64,000 nucleotides of DNA from Aestuariivita sp. Its GTDB lineage: Bacteria > Pseudomonadota > Alphaproteobacteria > Rhodobacterales > Rhodobacteraceae. Shown here piece after piece: positions 56,639 to 64,000 of this stretch. The notes under the pieces were generated by a model. It saw only the letters and a program-made list of their open reading frames with translations, did not search any database and had not been told where the DNA came from. The DNA is taken from positions 62,001 to 126,000 of the forward strand of contig NZ_JAAWWD010000062.1 in assembly GCF_021404545.1 (NCBI RefSeq), written 5' to 3'. The translations under genes and the position numbers were made by a program. The first letter of the stretch is position 1. Each line of letters begins with the position of its first letter.

Positions 56639-58698
56639 CACCTTTCGACACCTTTGCGATGGTCGATTGGTCGGGGGGAAATGATACCGGCCCGACCCCG
56701 CGCGCCGATGCGATCTGGGTGGCCGTGGCCCGTGCCGGGCAGGTCGACGCGCCGGTCTATCTGCGCAATCGCGGGGCCGCCGAAGCATGGCTGGCAAATT
56801 TGATCGACGCGGAGCTTGCCGCAGGGCGGCGTCTCTGCCTGGGGTTTGACTTCCCGTTCGGATACCCCGCCGGGTTTGCGCAGGCCTTGACCGGAGCCGC
56901 CGATCCACTCGGCTTGTGGGCCTGGTTTGCCGAGCGGATTCATGACAGCCCCAAATCAAACAACCGCTTTGATGTCGCGGCGATGATCAACCGGGATCTG
57001 GGTCACGGCCCGGGCCCGTTCTGGGCGAACGGACTGCGGCGCGATATCGACGGGTTGCCGCGCACGAAGGCAGGATATGCCAACCCGTTCCCCGACCGTC
57101 GGGCTGTGGAACAGCGGGCAAAAGGCGCCTTTACCTGCTGGCAGATGGCCGGAGCCGGGGCTGTCGGCTCTCAGGTGATGATGGGCCTGCCGGTGCTGGA
57201 GCGGCTGCGGTCCCGGTTTGCCGGCTCGGTTTCGGTCTGGCCCTTTGAGCCTCTGGAACGCCCTGTGGCCTTTGTGGAGATCTGGCCTTCGCTCACTGTT
57301 GATGCTGCGCCCGAGGGCTGGATCAAGGATGCCTGGCAGGTCCATGAGGTGGCGCGCGTGCTCGCGGGTATGCCAGATCAGGAGCTGACAACGGCGTTGA
57401 CCGTAACCGCCCCGGAAGAGGGCTGGATCCTCGGTGTGCCCGCAGCACTGGAGCCACCCCCGCTGCGCAACGATTGCTTTGCCTTGCCCGCCGGGGTGGA
57501 CTGGACCCCTGTGGATGAGGCGCTTGAGCTTTTGCGGACCCGCCTGGCGCCGGTCACCGGAGTTGACGTCGCGCCGCTGGACCGGGCCTTGGGCCGGATC
57601 CTGGCCGGTCCTGTCAAAGCGCTACGCTCAAACCCACCACAGCCCAACACGGCCGTCGATGGCTACGGTTTTGCAGGGCCTGCGCCAGCTGGGCCCCAAG
57701 CGATGCCGTTGGTCGCAGGCCGGGCGGCGGCCGGGGTGCCTTTTGCGGGGTCAGTTCCGCCCGGTGCGGCGATCCGTATCCTGACCGGTGCTGCGTTGCC
57801 CGAAGGTGTGGATACCGTGATCCTGGAAGAGGATGTGACCACCGATGGCAGCCAGATCGCCTTTCGCGGGCCTCTGAAACGGGGGGCCAATACGCGCAAG
57901 GCCGGTGAAGATGTGGTTGCCGGAACCGAAGCCTTGCCTTTAGGTCGGCGCCTGACGCCTGCTGATTTGGCACTGCTTTCGGCAGTGGGCGTCTCCGAGG
58001 TCAGCTTGCGCAAACCCCTGCGTGTCGCCGTGCTGTCAACGGGCGATGAGTTGGTGGAACCGGGGGTCGCTGCAGGTGTCGGCCAGATATTCGATGCCAA
58101 TCGCCCAATGCTTATCTCTATGATGACCTGCTTTGGCTTCGTGCCTGTCGATATGGGGCGCGTACCGGATGATCGTGCGGCGTTGAAGGCGACGTTGAAC
58201 CAGGCGGCCGAGGTGGCGGATGTCATTCTCAGTTCCGGCGGGGCGTCTGCAGGGGACGAGGACCATGTCTCGGCGCTGTTGCGGGAGGCGGGCGCGATGC
58301 AGGAATGGCGCATCGCGGTCAAACCTGGACGGCCACTGGCTCTGGGACTTTGGGAGGGAACCCCGGTATTCGGCCTGCCCGGCAATCCGGTGGCGGCGAT
58401 GGTGTGTACACTGATCTTTGCGCATCCTGCGCTGGCGGTTTTGTCGGGGCAGAGCTGGGCGGCACCGCAGGGGTTCACTGTGCCCGCTGGTTTTGAGAAG
58501 CGGAAAAAACCGGGGCGCCGCGAATACCTGCGCGCGCGGGTCCGGGAGGGACGTGCGGAGGTGTTTGCCTCCGAAGGGTCCGGACGTATCAGCGGGTTGA
58601 GCTGGGCAGAAGGGCTGGTTGAGATCGGCGATGACGCGCGCCACATTCACCCCGGCGATCCGGTGCGGTTCATCCCTTATGGCAGCTTTGGCCTCTGA
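56635..58698 (+). CDS. moeA: Unknown N-terminal domain fused to molybdopterin molybdenumtransferase (MoeA)
   Basis: 687 residues, much longer than MoeA alone (about 400). Residues about 283-687 are a complete MoeA: DGYGF (Asp342), the TGDE motif (469-472), SGGASAGDEDH (534-544) and GLPGNPVAAMVCT. This part inserts Mo into molybdopterin. Residues 1-280 are a separate domain with MVDWSGGND and GFDFPFGYPAGF, suggesting an RNase H-like (DUF429-like) fold; its role is unknown, and it may bind the cofactor or MobB. Starts at GTG within the mobB stop, so the four-gene unit is fully coupled. Confidence 0.9.
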   Translation: MTPFDTFAMVDWSGGNDTGPTPRADAIWVAVARAGQVDAPVYLRNRGAAEAWLANLIDAELAAGRRLCLGFDFPFGYPAGFAQALTGAADPLGLWAWFAERIHDSPKSNNRFDVAAMINRDLGHGPGPFWANGLRRDIDGLPRTKAGYANPFPDRRAVEQRAKGAFTCWQMAGAGAVGSQVMMGLPVLERLRSRFAGSVSVWPFEPLERPVAFVEIWPSLTVDAAPEGWIKDAWQVHEVARVLAGMPDQELTTALTVTAPEEGWILGVPAALEPPPLRNDCFALPAGVDWTPVDEALELLRTRLAPVTGVDVAPLDRALGRILAGPVKALRSNPPQPNTAVDGYGFAGPAPAGPQAMPLVAGRAAAGVPFAGSVPPGAAIRILTGAALPEGVDTVILEEDVTTDGSQIAFRGPLKRGANTRKAGEDVVAGTEALPLGRRLTPADLALLSAVGVSEVSLRKPLRVAVLSTGDELVEPGVAAGVGQIFDANRPMLISMMTCFGFVPVDMGRVPDDRAALKATLNQAAEVADVILSSGGASAGDEDHVSALLREAGAMQEWRIAVKPGRPLALGLWEGTPVFGLPGNPVAAMVCTLIFAHPALAVLSGQSWAAPQGFTVPAGFEKRKKPGRREYLRARVREGRAEVFASEGSGRISGLSWAEGLVEIGDDARHIHPGDPVRFIPYGSFGL

Positions 58699-58711
58699 TC
58701 CGGGTGCTGCG

Positions 58712-58756
58712 CATTTTCTGACACAGAAAATGGCCAGAAACTGTGTCAGTTTCTGG
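58712..58756. repeat. Pair of tandem hairpins between moeA and GH13_18 gene
   Basis: 58712-58732 (9-bp stem CATTTTCTG, loop ACA) and 58734-58756 (10 bp CCAGAAACTG, loop TGT). The loops are complements of each other, so one hairpin faces each converging gene. The first stem equals the last stem of the array at 35691-35713, and the second matches the first hairpins of the other two arrays in the core AGAAACTG. Confidence 0.85.
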
Positions 58757-58779
58757 TGCTTTGGTCGAATGCTGCCATT

Positions 58780-60519
58780 CTATGCCTGATGCCGGTTGGT
58801 GATCCAGCGGCACTGATAGGGTGCGAAATCAAGGGTTCCCGCAACAGGATCGATCCGTTCGCCTGACAAGATATCCACCCACGCGTCGCCCTCAATCAGA
58901 TTCAGATGGATCGTATCCATCATGACCGTGGCGTCGCTGACATTATGCAGGGCAAAGATGGATTGATCCCGATCAAGGCTCTGCCGCCACACGCCAAAGA
59001 GGCGGTCATCGGTTTGCAGGGTGAACTGTGTCGCATTGGGATGAAACGCCGGTTGCTTGGCCCTCAATTCGATCCGCGCCTTCATTGCGGCCAGCATTTG
59101 TGCGGTCACGCTGTCTGGATCATCGAGCAGCGCTTGCAGTGCGGGATAATCCCAGTGATGGCGGTTGATCGCGCGTTTCATGCCGGTGCGAGCGACCTTG
59201 TCGTGGTCATTCGACGTGGCGAGCAGGGTGTGGATGTAAAAGGCCGGAATGCCTTCCAGCGCCATCACGATGGTTTGCGAGGTCAGCACCCGCGCCATCT
59301 GATGTGCGTCTTGCCCCGCAAACGTGCCCTTGAGCGCTTCGAACCAGGTGATGTTCAGCTCATAGACCGATTCCCTGCCCCCCAGCGCCCGCATCGAGGC
59401 ATCGCCGCCAAAGTCGGCCGTCGCGGTGACCATCGCCTCGATCTGATCGGGGGGCAGGATCCCTTCGGCGGGGCGCATGCCGATCCCGTCATGGCTGGCC
59501 GAGAAATTGAGATAGGCACAGCCAAGCTGCGCGGGCGGCATCGCGGCCTGCCATTTGCGCAGATACCGGGCCGAACCCGACAAGAGCGCATGCAGGATCA
59601 GCGGCGGCAGCGGGAAGTTGTAAACCACATGCGCCTCGTTCCGGTTGCCGAAATAGCTGAGGTTCTCGGCGCTGGGCACATTGGTTTCGGTCAGCAGGAT
59701 CACCGGCTCCACCGCGTAATCGCTGAGCAGTCGCATCAGCCGCACGATCGCATGGGTCTGGGGCAGGTGAATCGAGGGGCTGCCCACCTGCTTCCACAGG
59801 AAGGCCACCGCATCGAGGCGCAGGATCCGCACGCCATTGTCGATGTGCAGCCGCATGATCCTGAGAAATTCAACAAGCACATCCGGGTTGCGGAAATCCA
59901 GATCGACCTGATCATGGCTGAAGGTACACCAGACATGGCGCAGGCCGTTGGCGGTCTCCACCTCGCGCAGCAGAGGGTGGGTGCGCGGGCGCACCACTTC
60001 AGAGAGATCGTCATCCGGTGAGGCTTCAAAAAAGAACCGGTCATAGGGTGGGTGCCCCTGGATGTAGTCGTTGAACCAGGTGCTCTGGCTTGACACATGG
60101 TTCAGGACCAGATCCGACATCAGCTTGAACTCACCGCCGATGCGCTGGATATCCTGCCAATCGCCCAGCGTCGGGTTCACGGCGGTATAGTCGCTGACTG
60201 CGAACCCGTCATCGGAGGTGAACGGAAAGAACGGCAGGATATGCACGCCGTTCACTGTCCCGCGCAGGTTGCGGTGCAGAAAATCACGCAACAGATCCAG
60301 GGGTTTATGTGCCCCGTCCATGATCGAGTTGCCATAGGTGATGACCAGCGCGTCCTGCTCGGACCAAAACGAATTGCCCGGAGCGCGCCCGCGCTTGCGC
60401 CGCGCGCGGCCTTTGGGCCAGAACGCCTCTATGATCTGGCTGGCCAGGATATGGGCGTCGACATCAGGATAGATCGCGGCGACCAGATCGGCCAGCCGGA
60501 GAGAGAAGGCGTCTTTCAT
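58780..60519 (-). CDS. GH13 subfamily 18 glycoside phosphorylase (sucrose-phosphorylase-like)
   Basis: 579 residues. An alpha-amylase-fold enzyme: VHILPFFPFTSDDGFAVSDY and DLVLNHVS (140-143 NHVS), nucleophile Asp236 in RILRLDAVAFLWK, acid/base Glu278 in LLTETNVP. The length and these blocks fit the GH13_18 group, which includes sucrose phosphorylase, glucosylglycerate phosphorylase and glucosylglycerol phosphorylase. The compatible-solute activities are plausible for a marine organism. It is encoded just upstream of ureG with 6 nt between, although the roles look unrelated. Confidence 0.88.
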   Translation of the reverse strand: MKDAFSLRLADLVAAIYPDVDAHILASQIIEAFWPKGRARRKRGRAPGNSFWSEQDALVITYGNSIMDGAHKPLDLLRDFLHRNLRGTVNGVHILPFFPFTSDDGFAVSDYTAVNPTLGDWQDIQRIGGEFKLMSDLVLNHVSSQSTWFNDYIQGHPPYDRFFFEASPDDDLSEVVRPRTHPLLREVETANGLRHVWCTFSHDQVDLDFRNPDVLVEFLRIMRLHIDNGVRILRLDAVAFLWKQVGSPSIHLPQTHAIVRLMRLLSDYAVEPVILLTETNVPSAENLSYFGNRNEAHVVYNFPLPPLILHALLSGSARYLRKWQAAMPPAQLGCAYLNFSASHDGIGMRPAEGILPPDQIEAMVTATADFGGDASMRALGGRESVYELNITWFEALKGTFAGQDAHQMARVLTSQTIVMALEGIPAFYIHTLLATSNDHDKVARTGMKRAINRHHWDYPALQALLDDPDSVTAQMLAAMKARIELRAKQPAFHPNATQFTLQTDDRLFGVWRQSLDRDQSIFALHNVSDATVMMDTIHLNLIEGDAWVDILSGERIDPVAGTLDFAPYQCRWITNRHQA

Positions 60520-60525
60520 GCGGTG

Positions 60526-61164
60526 TTACGAGGCCGCCTGGGTTTCAGGCAGCGTCAAACCACCCAATGCGCAGATATGGGCCACAACCGCCTCGATACC
60601 GTGCCCGTCCTTGAGGCGGGCGAAGACAAAGGGGCGTGTCCCGCGCATACGCGTCGCGTCCCGCTCCATCACCTCCAGAGAGGCGCCCACATGCGGCGCC
60701 AGATCGGTCTTGTTGATGATCAACAGATCCGATTTGGTGATGGCGGGGCCACCCTTGCGCGGGATCTCCTCGCCCGCGGCCACGTCGATCACATAAAGCG
60801 TGATATCGGCCAGTTCCGGGCTGAATGTCGCCGACAGATTGTCGCCACCGCTCTCGATCAGCACGATATCGAGGTCCGGAAACCGGCGGCTCAACTCCTT
60901 GACGGCGGCAATGTTGATCGAGGCATCCTCGCGGATCGCGGTATGCGGGCAGCCGCCGGTCTCAACCCCCTTGATCCGATCCAGTGGCAGCGCCTGCATG
61001 CGCATCAGCGCCTCGGCGTCTTCCTGGGTGTAGATGTCATTGGTGATCGCCGCGACCGAGAGATGATCGCGCAGCGCCCGGCACAGACCCGCGGTCAGGG
61101 TCGTTTTTCCGGCGCCGACCGGTCCACCGATGCCGACGCGCAACGGTCCGTTGGGGGATGACAT
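60526..61164 (-). CDS. ureG: Urease accessory GTPase UreG
   Basis: 212 residues from ATG 61164. P-loop [19 protein letters not shown], the metal-binding Cys-Pro-His in [13 protein letters not shown], and [17 protein letters not shown] and [10 protein letters not shown] are all intact. It drives nickel insertion into urease with UreF and UreE. The urease structural genes are not in the window and probably lie to the right. Confidence 0.96.
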   Translation of the reverse strand: MSSPNGPLRVGIGGPVGAGKTTLTAGLCRALRDHLSVAAITNDIYTQEDAEALMRMQALPLDRIKGVETGGCPHTAIREDASINIAAVKELSRRFPDLDIVLIESGGDNLSATFSPELADITLYVIDVAAGEEIPRKGGPAITKSDLLIINKTDLAPHVGASLEVMERDATRMRGTRPFVFARLKDGHGIEAVVAHICALGGLTLPETQAAS

Positions 61165-61165
61165 G

Positions 61166-61576
61166 TCAGAAACCTCCGATTGAGAGGATAAAGTAACCGA
61201 TCCCAAGGGTCAGGCACAATGGCCCATAATATGCACGGTCCAGGCTGGCAAAGGGCTCTTCGGGCGTCAACCTGCGCCAACCGGGCATGAAGGCCGCCAG
61301 CCCGCGCGCGATAAAGACCAGCGCGATGAAGGTCATCAAGAGGCCGCGCGCCGGAAACCACATCAGATGGGGCAGGATCGCTGCAAAAAACAGGATCCCC
61401 GTCACCGTCGCACAAGAGACCGCGCCGGGCATCCTGGTGATCTCGTGCGAGCCGATCACCGCGCGCGCGAGGGCAGTCTCGTCGTTGATCGGCATCCAGT
61501 AACCGATTGCCCATAGCAGGTGAAAGGCGGCAACCACGATCAGAACGCCGGTAACGGAGAGGGCAAGTAAACTCAT
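61166..61576 (-). CDS. DUF3995-like membrane protein between ureF and ureG
   Basis: 136 residues from ATG 61576, overlapping the ureF stop (ATGA) and ending 1 nt before the ureG start. Four membrane helices (about 5-25, 50-68, 75-93 and 115-133). [11 protein letters not shown] at the N-terminus is typical of DUF3995 proteins. The location in the urease accessory set suggests a role in urea or nickel handling, but this is only inferred. Confidence 0.82.
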   Translation of the reverse strand: MSLLALSVTGVLIVVAAFHLLWAIGYWMPINDETALARAVIGSHEITRMPGAVSCATVTGILFFAAILPHLMWFPARGLLMTFIALVFIARGLAAFMPGWRRLTPEEPFASLDRAYYGPLCLTLGIGYFILSIGGF

Positions 61577-62220
61577 GAGCGAAAAAGCCTCGTATATTCG
61601 ATTTCGTGCTGCATCGAGGCGATATCGGCGGCAAAGCATGAGGTGCCGATATCCTCGGTATCCAGATCTGCCGTCTCCCGCGCCAGGGATTGGCAGAGCT
61701 GTGCCATCCGCGCCAGCACCTTCTGGCCTTCGGTCTGACCCAGCGGGATCAGCCGTATCGCCGCAGAAGTCAGATTGGCGGCAAAGGCATGCAGGAAGCT
61801 GGCCGCTGTCAGGACCGGATCGATCCCGGCAAGCCGCGCAGCGGCACCCACCGCCACGGGATAGGTCGCGGGCGGTGTCGTGGTGTTCCAGATCGCGGCT
61901 GTCGTGGCAGCGAATGCCTCGCCTTGCAGGTCCGTCTCCATCCGCCGCTCGGATGACGGGCAGAGCGCGCGCGCCAGGTCATCGATCAGCGGCAGCCGTG
62001 CGGTGCCGGTCGCGTGATAGGCCGCGTGCAGCAAAATGGCATCGGATCGGCCCGCGCCATGGGCCAGAACATCTTCAAGCCATGCCTCGAACCCCGCACA
62101 ATCGACGACATCACCGGCGGATACCGCGTGCTCCAGCCCGTGCGAATAGGCGAACGCCCCCACCGGATAAGCAGGGGAGAGCCATTGCATCAGTGTGAGG
62201 TGGGCCAGATCAGTGGGCAT
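61573..62220 (-). CDS. ureF: Urease accessory protein UreF
   Basis: 215 residues from ATG 62220, overlapping the ureE stop by 11 nt. All-helical protein that activates UreG. Typical segments are LMQWLSPAYPVGAFAYSHGLE, DVLAHGAGRSDAIL and AANLTSAAIRLIPLGQTEGQK. It is translated after ureE in the same unit. Confidence 0.94.
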   Translation of the reverse strand: MPTDLAHLTLMQWLSPAYPVGAFAYSHGLEHAVSAGDVVDCAGFEAWLEDVLAHGAGRSDAILLHAAYHATGTARLPLIDDLARALCPSSERRMETDLQGEAFAATTAAIWNTTTPPATYPVAVGAAARLAGIDPVLTAASFLHAFAANLTSAAIRLIPLGQTEGQKVLARMAQLCQSLARETADLDTEDIGTSCFAADIASMQHEIEYTRLFRS

Positions 62221-62659
62221 GGGAATGCGTCCGCCCATGGCCGTATGCCCCACCTTCGGGGGTGAAGGGTTCGGTGACCTGCCGTGTTTCGGCCCCAAGC
62301 AGGGACAGCATTTCGGCAATCACATGATCGGGTTTGATCAGCAGGCGCGCGGGTTCGATCTGGCAGGGGGTGTGGCGGTTGCCGATATGCCAGGCCAGCC
62401 GGACCAGATCCGAACCGGTGATTTCCAACAGCGGTTCCGGGGCCGCGATCACAGTAACTTCGCCGCCCCCTTCCAGCAGCAGAACCCCGCCATGGTCCAA
62501 AGATGTGGTTTGCGGCAGGTCGACCAACATCTCACCGGCCGAGGTCTCAAGGACTTTGCGGCGCAGGAACCTGTCATCATAGCTGAGTGCGATCTCGGCC
62601 ACGGGCGTGTCATGGCCATGGGCATGGTACTGACGCGCGATCAGGCGGGGGGTGGTCAT
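62210..62659 (-). CDS. ureE: Urease accessory nickel-binding protein UreE
   Basis: 149 residues from ATG 62659. Nickel chaperone: LAWHIGNRHTPCQIE is the conserved nickel site and the C-terminus is His-rich (HGRTHSHAH), which adds metal capacity. The N-terminal peptide-binding domain includes LSYDDRFLRRKVL. First gene of the visible urease accessory unit on this strand. Confidence 0.94.
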   Translation of the reverse strand: MTTPRLIARQYHAHGHDTPVAEIALSYDDRFLRRKVLETSAGEMLVDLPQTTSLDHGGVLLLEGGGEVTVIAAPEPLLEITGSDLVRLAWHIGNRHTPCQIEPARLLIKPDHVIAEMLSLLGAETRQVTEPFTPEGGAYGHGRTHSHAH

Positions 62660-62678
62660 ACGCACCCCCCGATCCGGA

Positions 62679-62900
62679 TCAGAGGTAGTACATGTCGCCG
62701 AACACGTGACGCACGATGTCTTCGCGTTTCAGCCCCTGTTTGGCCAATTCTGCATCGCTCATCGCGTTGAGCGTTTCTACGCGGCGCACGCGGCTGTTGG
62801 CTTGTGCGATCATGACCAGCGTGTTGCCGATTGACTGAAAGATCGTGCCCAGGCCAAAGCCGGGGACGGTGCGCGGTGTTTGAGATGTCACATGTGCCAT
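62679..62900 (-). CDS. DUF1127-domain small protein
   Basis: 73 residues from ATG 62900. A basic/helical C-terminal DUF1127 region (about 30-70): RRVETLNAMSDAELAKQGL followed by KREDIVRHVFGD. In alphaproteobacteria such small Arg-rich proteins bind RNA and influence phosphate or carbon metabolism in some cases. It lies 20 nt upstream of ureE on the same strand. Confidence 0.85.
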   Translation of the reverse strand: MAHVTSQTPRTVPGFGLGTIFQSIGNTLVMIAQANSRVRRVETLNAMSDAELAKQGLKREDIVRHVFGDMYYL

Positions 62901-63020
62901 CGTCTTGCCATTCCTTGCGGTTACGGTGTCCTCCCGTTGCAAGGAAATAGTCAGCCACACTGACATAAGCTATGCCCATAGATGCAACCCCGGTCTTCGC
63001 CACACACAAGGCTGAGCGTC

Positions 63021-63221
63021 CTAGTGCAGCAGTTTTGAATAGACATGCGCCGCGATCATCTCGCGCCGCAAGCCGCGCGCCAGCAGCGCCTCGTCGCTGA
63101 GGGCCTGGAGCTTGAGATACTCTGGCAGATAGGCGTGGCGGATCGCGCCGGGGTTGAAGCCAAAGCCGATGCTGGAGAGATACCAGTCGATATCGGATGT
63201 GTCGTGTCGTGCCTGTCTCAT
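63021..63221 (-). CDS. Small DUF1127-related protein
   Basis: 66 residues. The C-terminal third (SDEALLARGLRREMIAAHVYSKL) lines up with the C-terminus of the protein encoded at 62679-62900, with similar spacing of Leu, Gly-Leu, Arg and His. The N-terminal half (DIDWYLSSIGFGFNPGAIRHAYL) differs. The two genes look like diverged neighbours. Function unknown. Confidence 0.72.
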   Translation of the reverse strand: MRQARHDTSDIDWYLSSIGFGFNPGAIRHAYLPEYLKLQALSDEALLARGLRREMIAAHVYSKLLH

Positions 63222-63396
63222 GCGCGGAAACCTCCGGTTTGGTGACGGGTGGCTTCCTCCCCTCGCCCCCAGGATAGGCCAAAACTCTCAGGCAAGGAGA
63301 TGAATTCTTAGTTAAGTGCGCAGTCGGTGCGGCGATTGGCGCAGATTTCAGCACCTGCCGTGCATTTTGGCAAATCGCAGTCATCTGGGATCCTTT

Positions 63397-64000
63397 TTAA
63401 CTGTGAAACCGGGTGGAATATCTGCCGAAATGGGCCTCGCGATGGCAATTGGGGCACAGAGCAAGGGTGTTTTCGACCGTGTCATCGCCATTCTCGGCCA
63501 AAGGGACGATGTGATGCACCTCAAGATAAGGCCGATCCGCGTGCGTCGTGAACGGGGCAGGGCGGCGGCATCCGTCGCAGATGCCATCGGCCAGACAAAG
63601 CCGCTCGGCCACGACATCCGGGTTCCGACGATAGCGATGAATGACCAAGGCCTCGCGTTCGGGCCTGTTCTGCGCGCTGTTGAGACGGGTCCGACGGCTG
63701 GCCGCGCTGTCGGTTCGGGCCGCCGCGATGCGCGCCTGGAAATCGTCTTGCACCTCGGCATATCCGCGCAAGTCGCCCAAGTGCAGCCTGTTTTCAAACC
63801 GTTCCACCAGGCGACGCAACCCGGTGCGCCGGGTCTGACGCTGCTGCTCATAATAGGCAATGTGATCCGAAACCGAAGCCAGCCCGCGCGCCAGCGCCTT
63901 GGGGCCGTCCTCTTCCAAGATGCGGGTCAATGTGTATTGAACCGTCGCCTCACTGACCGAGCGTTTGTATATTCGCCCTTCGATCATGCAGCGCATCACG
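63397..64000 (-). CDS. HNH endonuclease (5' partial)
   Basis: At least 200 residues; the frame is open to the right edge, so the N-terminus may lie outside (possible starts at 63999 and 63987). A zinc-type HNH domain ends the protein: CDGCRRPAPF, then YLEVHHIVPLAENGDDTVEN and LCPNCHREAHFG, with both Cys pairs and the catalytic His. The N-terminal helical region has many Arg and may bind DNA. It could be a stand-alone defence nuclease, or part of a restriction system left of the cut. Confidence 0.88.
   Translation of the reverse strand, partial: VMRCMIEGRIYKRSVSEATVQYTLTRILEEDGPKALARGLASVSDHIAYYEQQRQTRRTGLRRLVERFENRLHLGDLRGYAEVQDDFQARIAAARTDSAASRRTRLNSAQNRPEREALVIHRYRRNPDVVAERLCLADGICDGCRRPAPFTTHADRPYLEVHHIVPLAENGDDTVENTLALCPNCHREAHFGRYSTRFHS

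Overview
The window is 64 kb of GC-rich bacterial chromosome. The gene complement and order point to an alphaproteobacterium of the family Rhodobacteraceae, probably the Roseobacter group. Supporting features are the uvrC / pgsA-moaD-moaE block, a monomeric NADP-isocitrate dehydrogenase, a 44-residue aa3-type cytochrome oxidase subunit IV, a DctPQM TRAP transporter, paired DUF1127-type small proteins, a urease accessory cluster, a DmdC-like acyl-CoA dehydrogenase and pyrB/pyrC-like/plsY in one operon. The assignment is inferred from families; no rRNA or tRNA gene was seen. The window is cut at both ends: a lipocalin-like gene at base 1 and an HNH nuclease gene at base 64000.

Layout. 1-1.7 kb: end of an AttH/CrtC-like gene and a frameshifted pyridoxamine-phosphate-oxidase-like pseudogene. 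1.7-9.7 kb: a catabolic cluster with a divergent GntR/UTRA regulator, FAD monooxygenase, SDR, aldehyde dehydrogenase, TRAP transporter (P, Q, M) and an Asp/Glu-racemase-superfamily enzyme; the substrate is unknown. 10-20 kb: icd, a crotonase, a DMT exporter, a CoxG-like protein, a two-gene ABC exporter, an S49 protease / zinc-ribbon / Na-Ca antiporter operon and a pteridine-reductase-like SDR. 20-29 kb: uvrC and pgsA-moaD-moaE, separated by about 5.7 kb holding a secreted VCBS/ASPIC protein, a di-heme peroxidase and a NylB-like serine hydrolase. 29-35.6 kb: OmpA-type envelope protein, ubiA, rsmE, gshA. 35.7-39.7 kb (minus): an overlapping operon of pyrB, three small unknown (mostly membrane) proteins, a catalytically degenerate pyrC-like gene and plsY. 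39.8-46.7 kb: UDG-like protein, LysE exporter, moaB and an RND efflux pair. 46.7-54.6 kb: DsbD N-domain protein, yqgE, Sua5-type TsaC, acyl-CoA dehydrogenase, MBL hydrolase, small conserved proteins and azlCD. 54.6-58.7 kb: fdhD-mobA-mobB-[unknown domain::moeA], a molybdenum-cofactor operon. 58.8-64 kb (minus): a GH13_18 phosphorylase, ureG / DUF3995 / ureF / ureE, two DUF1127-like proteins and an HNH nuclease.

How the genes work together. Molybdenum cofactor genes occur at four places (moaDE, moaB, fdhD-mobAB-moeA), so the cell uses Mo enzymes such as formate dehydrogenase. The 1.7-9.7 kb cluster reads as uptake plus oxidation of an organic acid or aromatic-type substrate under a local repressor.

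Most notable structure outside the genes: three arrays of tandem perfect hairpins (35.6, 46.65 and 58.7 kb). Each lies exactly between convergent genes. The stems are 9-12 bp, closed on CTG/CAG or TTG/CAA around 3-nt loops, and the loop sequence is strand-oriented so that each converging gene ends in hairpins of the same polarity. They look like a bidirectional-terminator or REP-like family. A separate 95-bp intergenic repeat (1603 and 16976) is 93/95 identical between its two copies.
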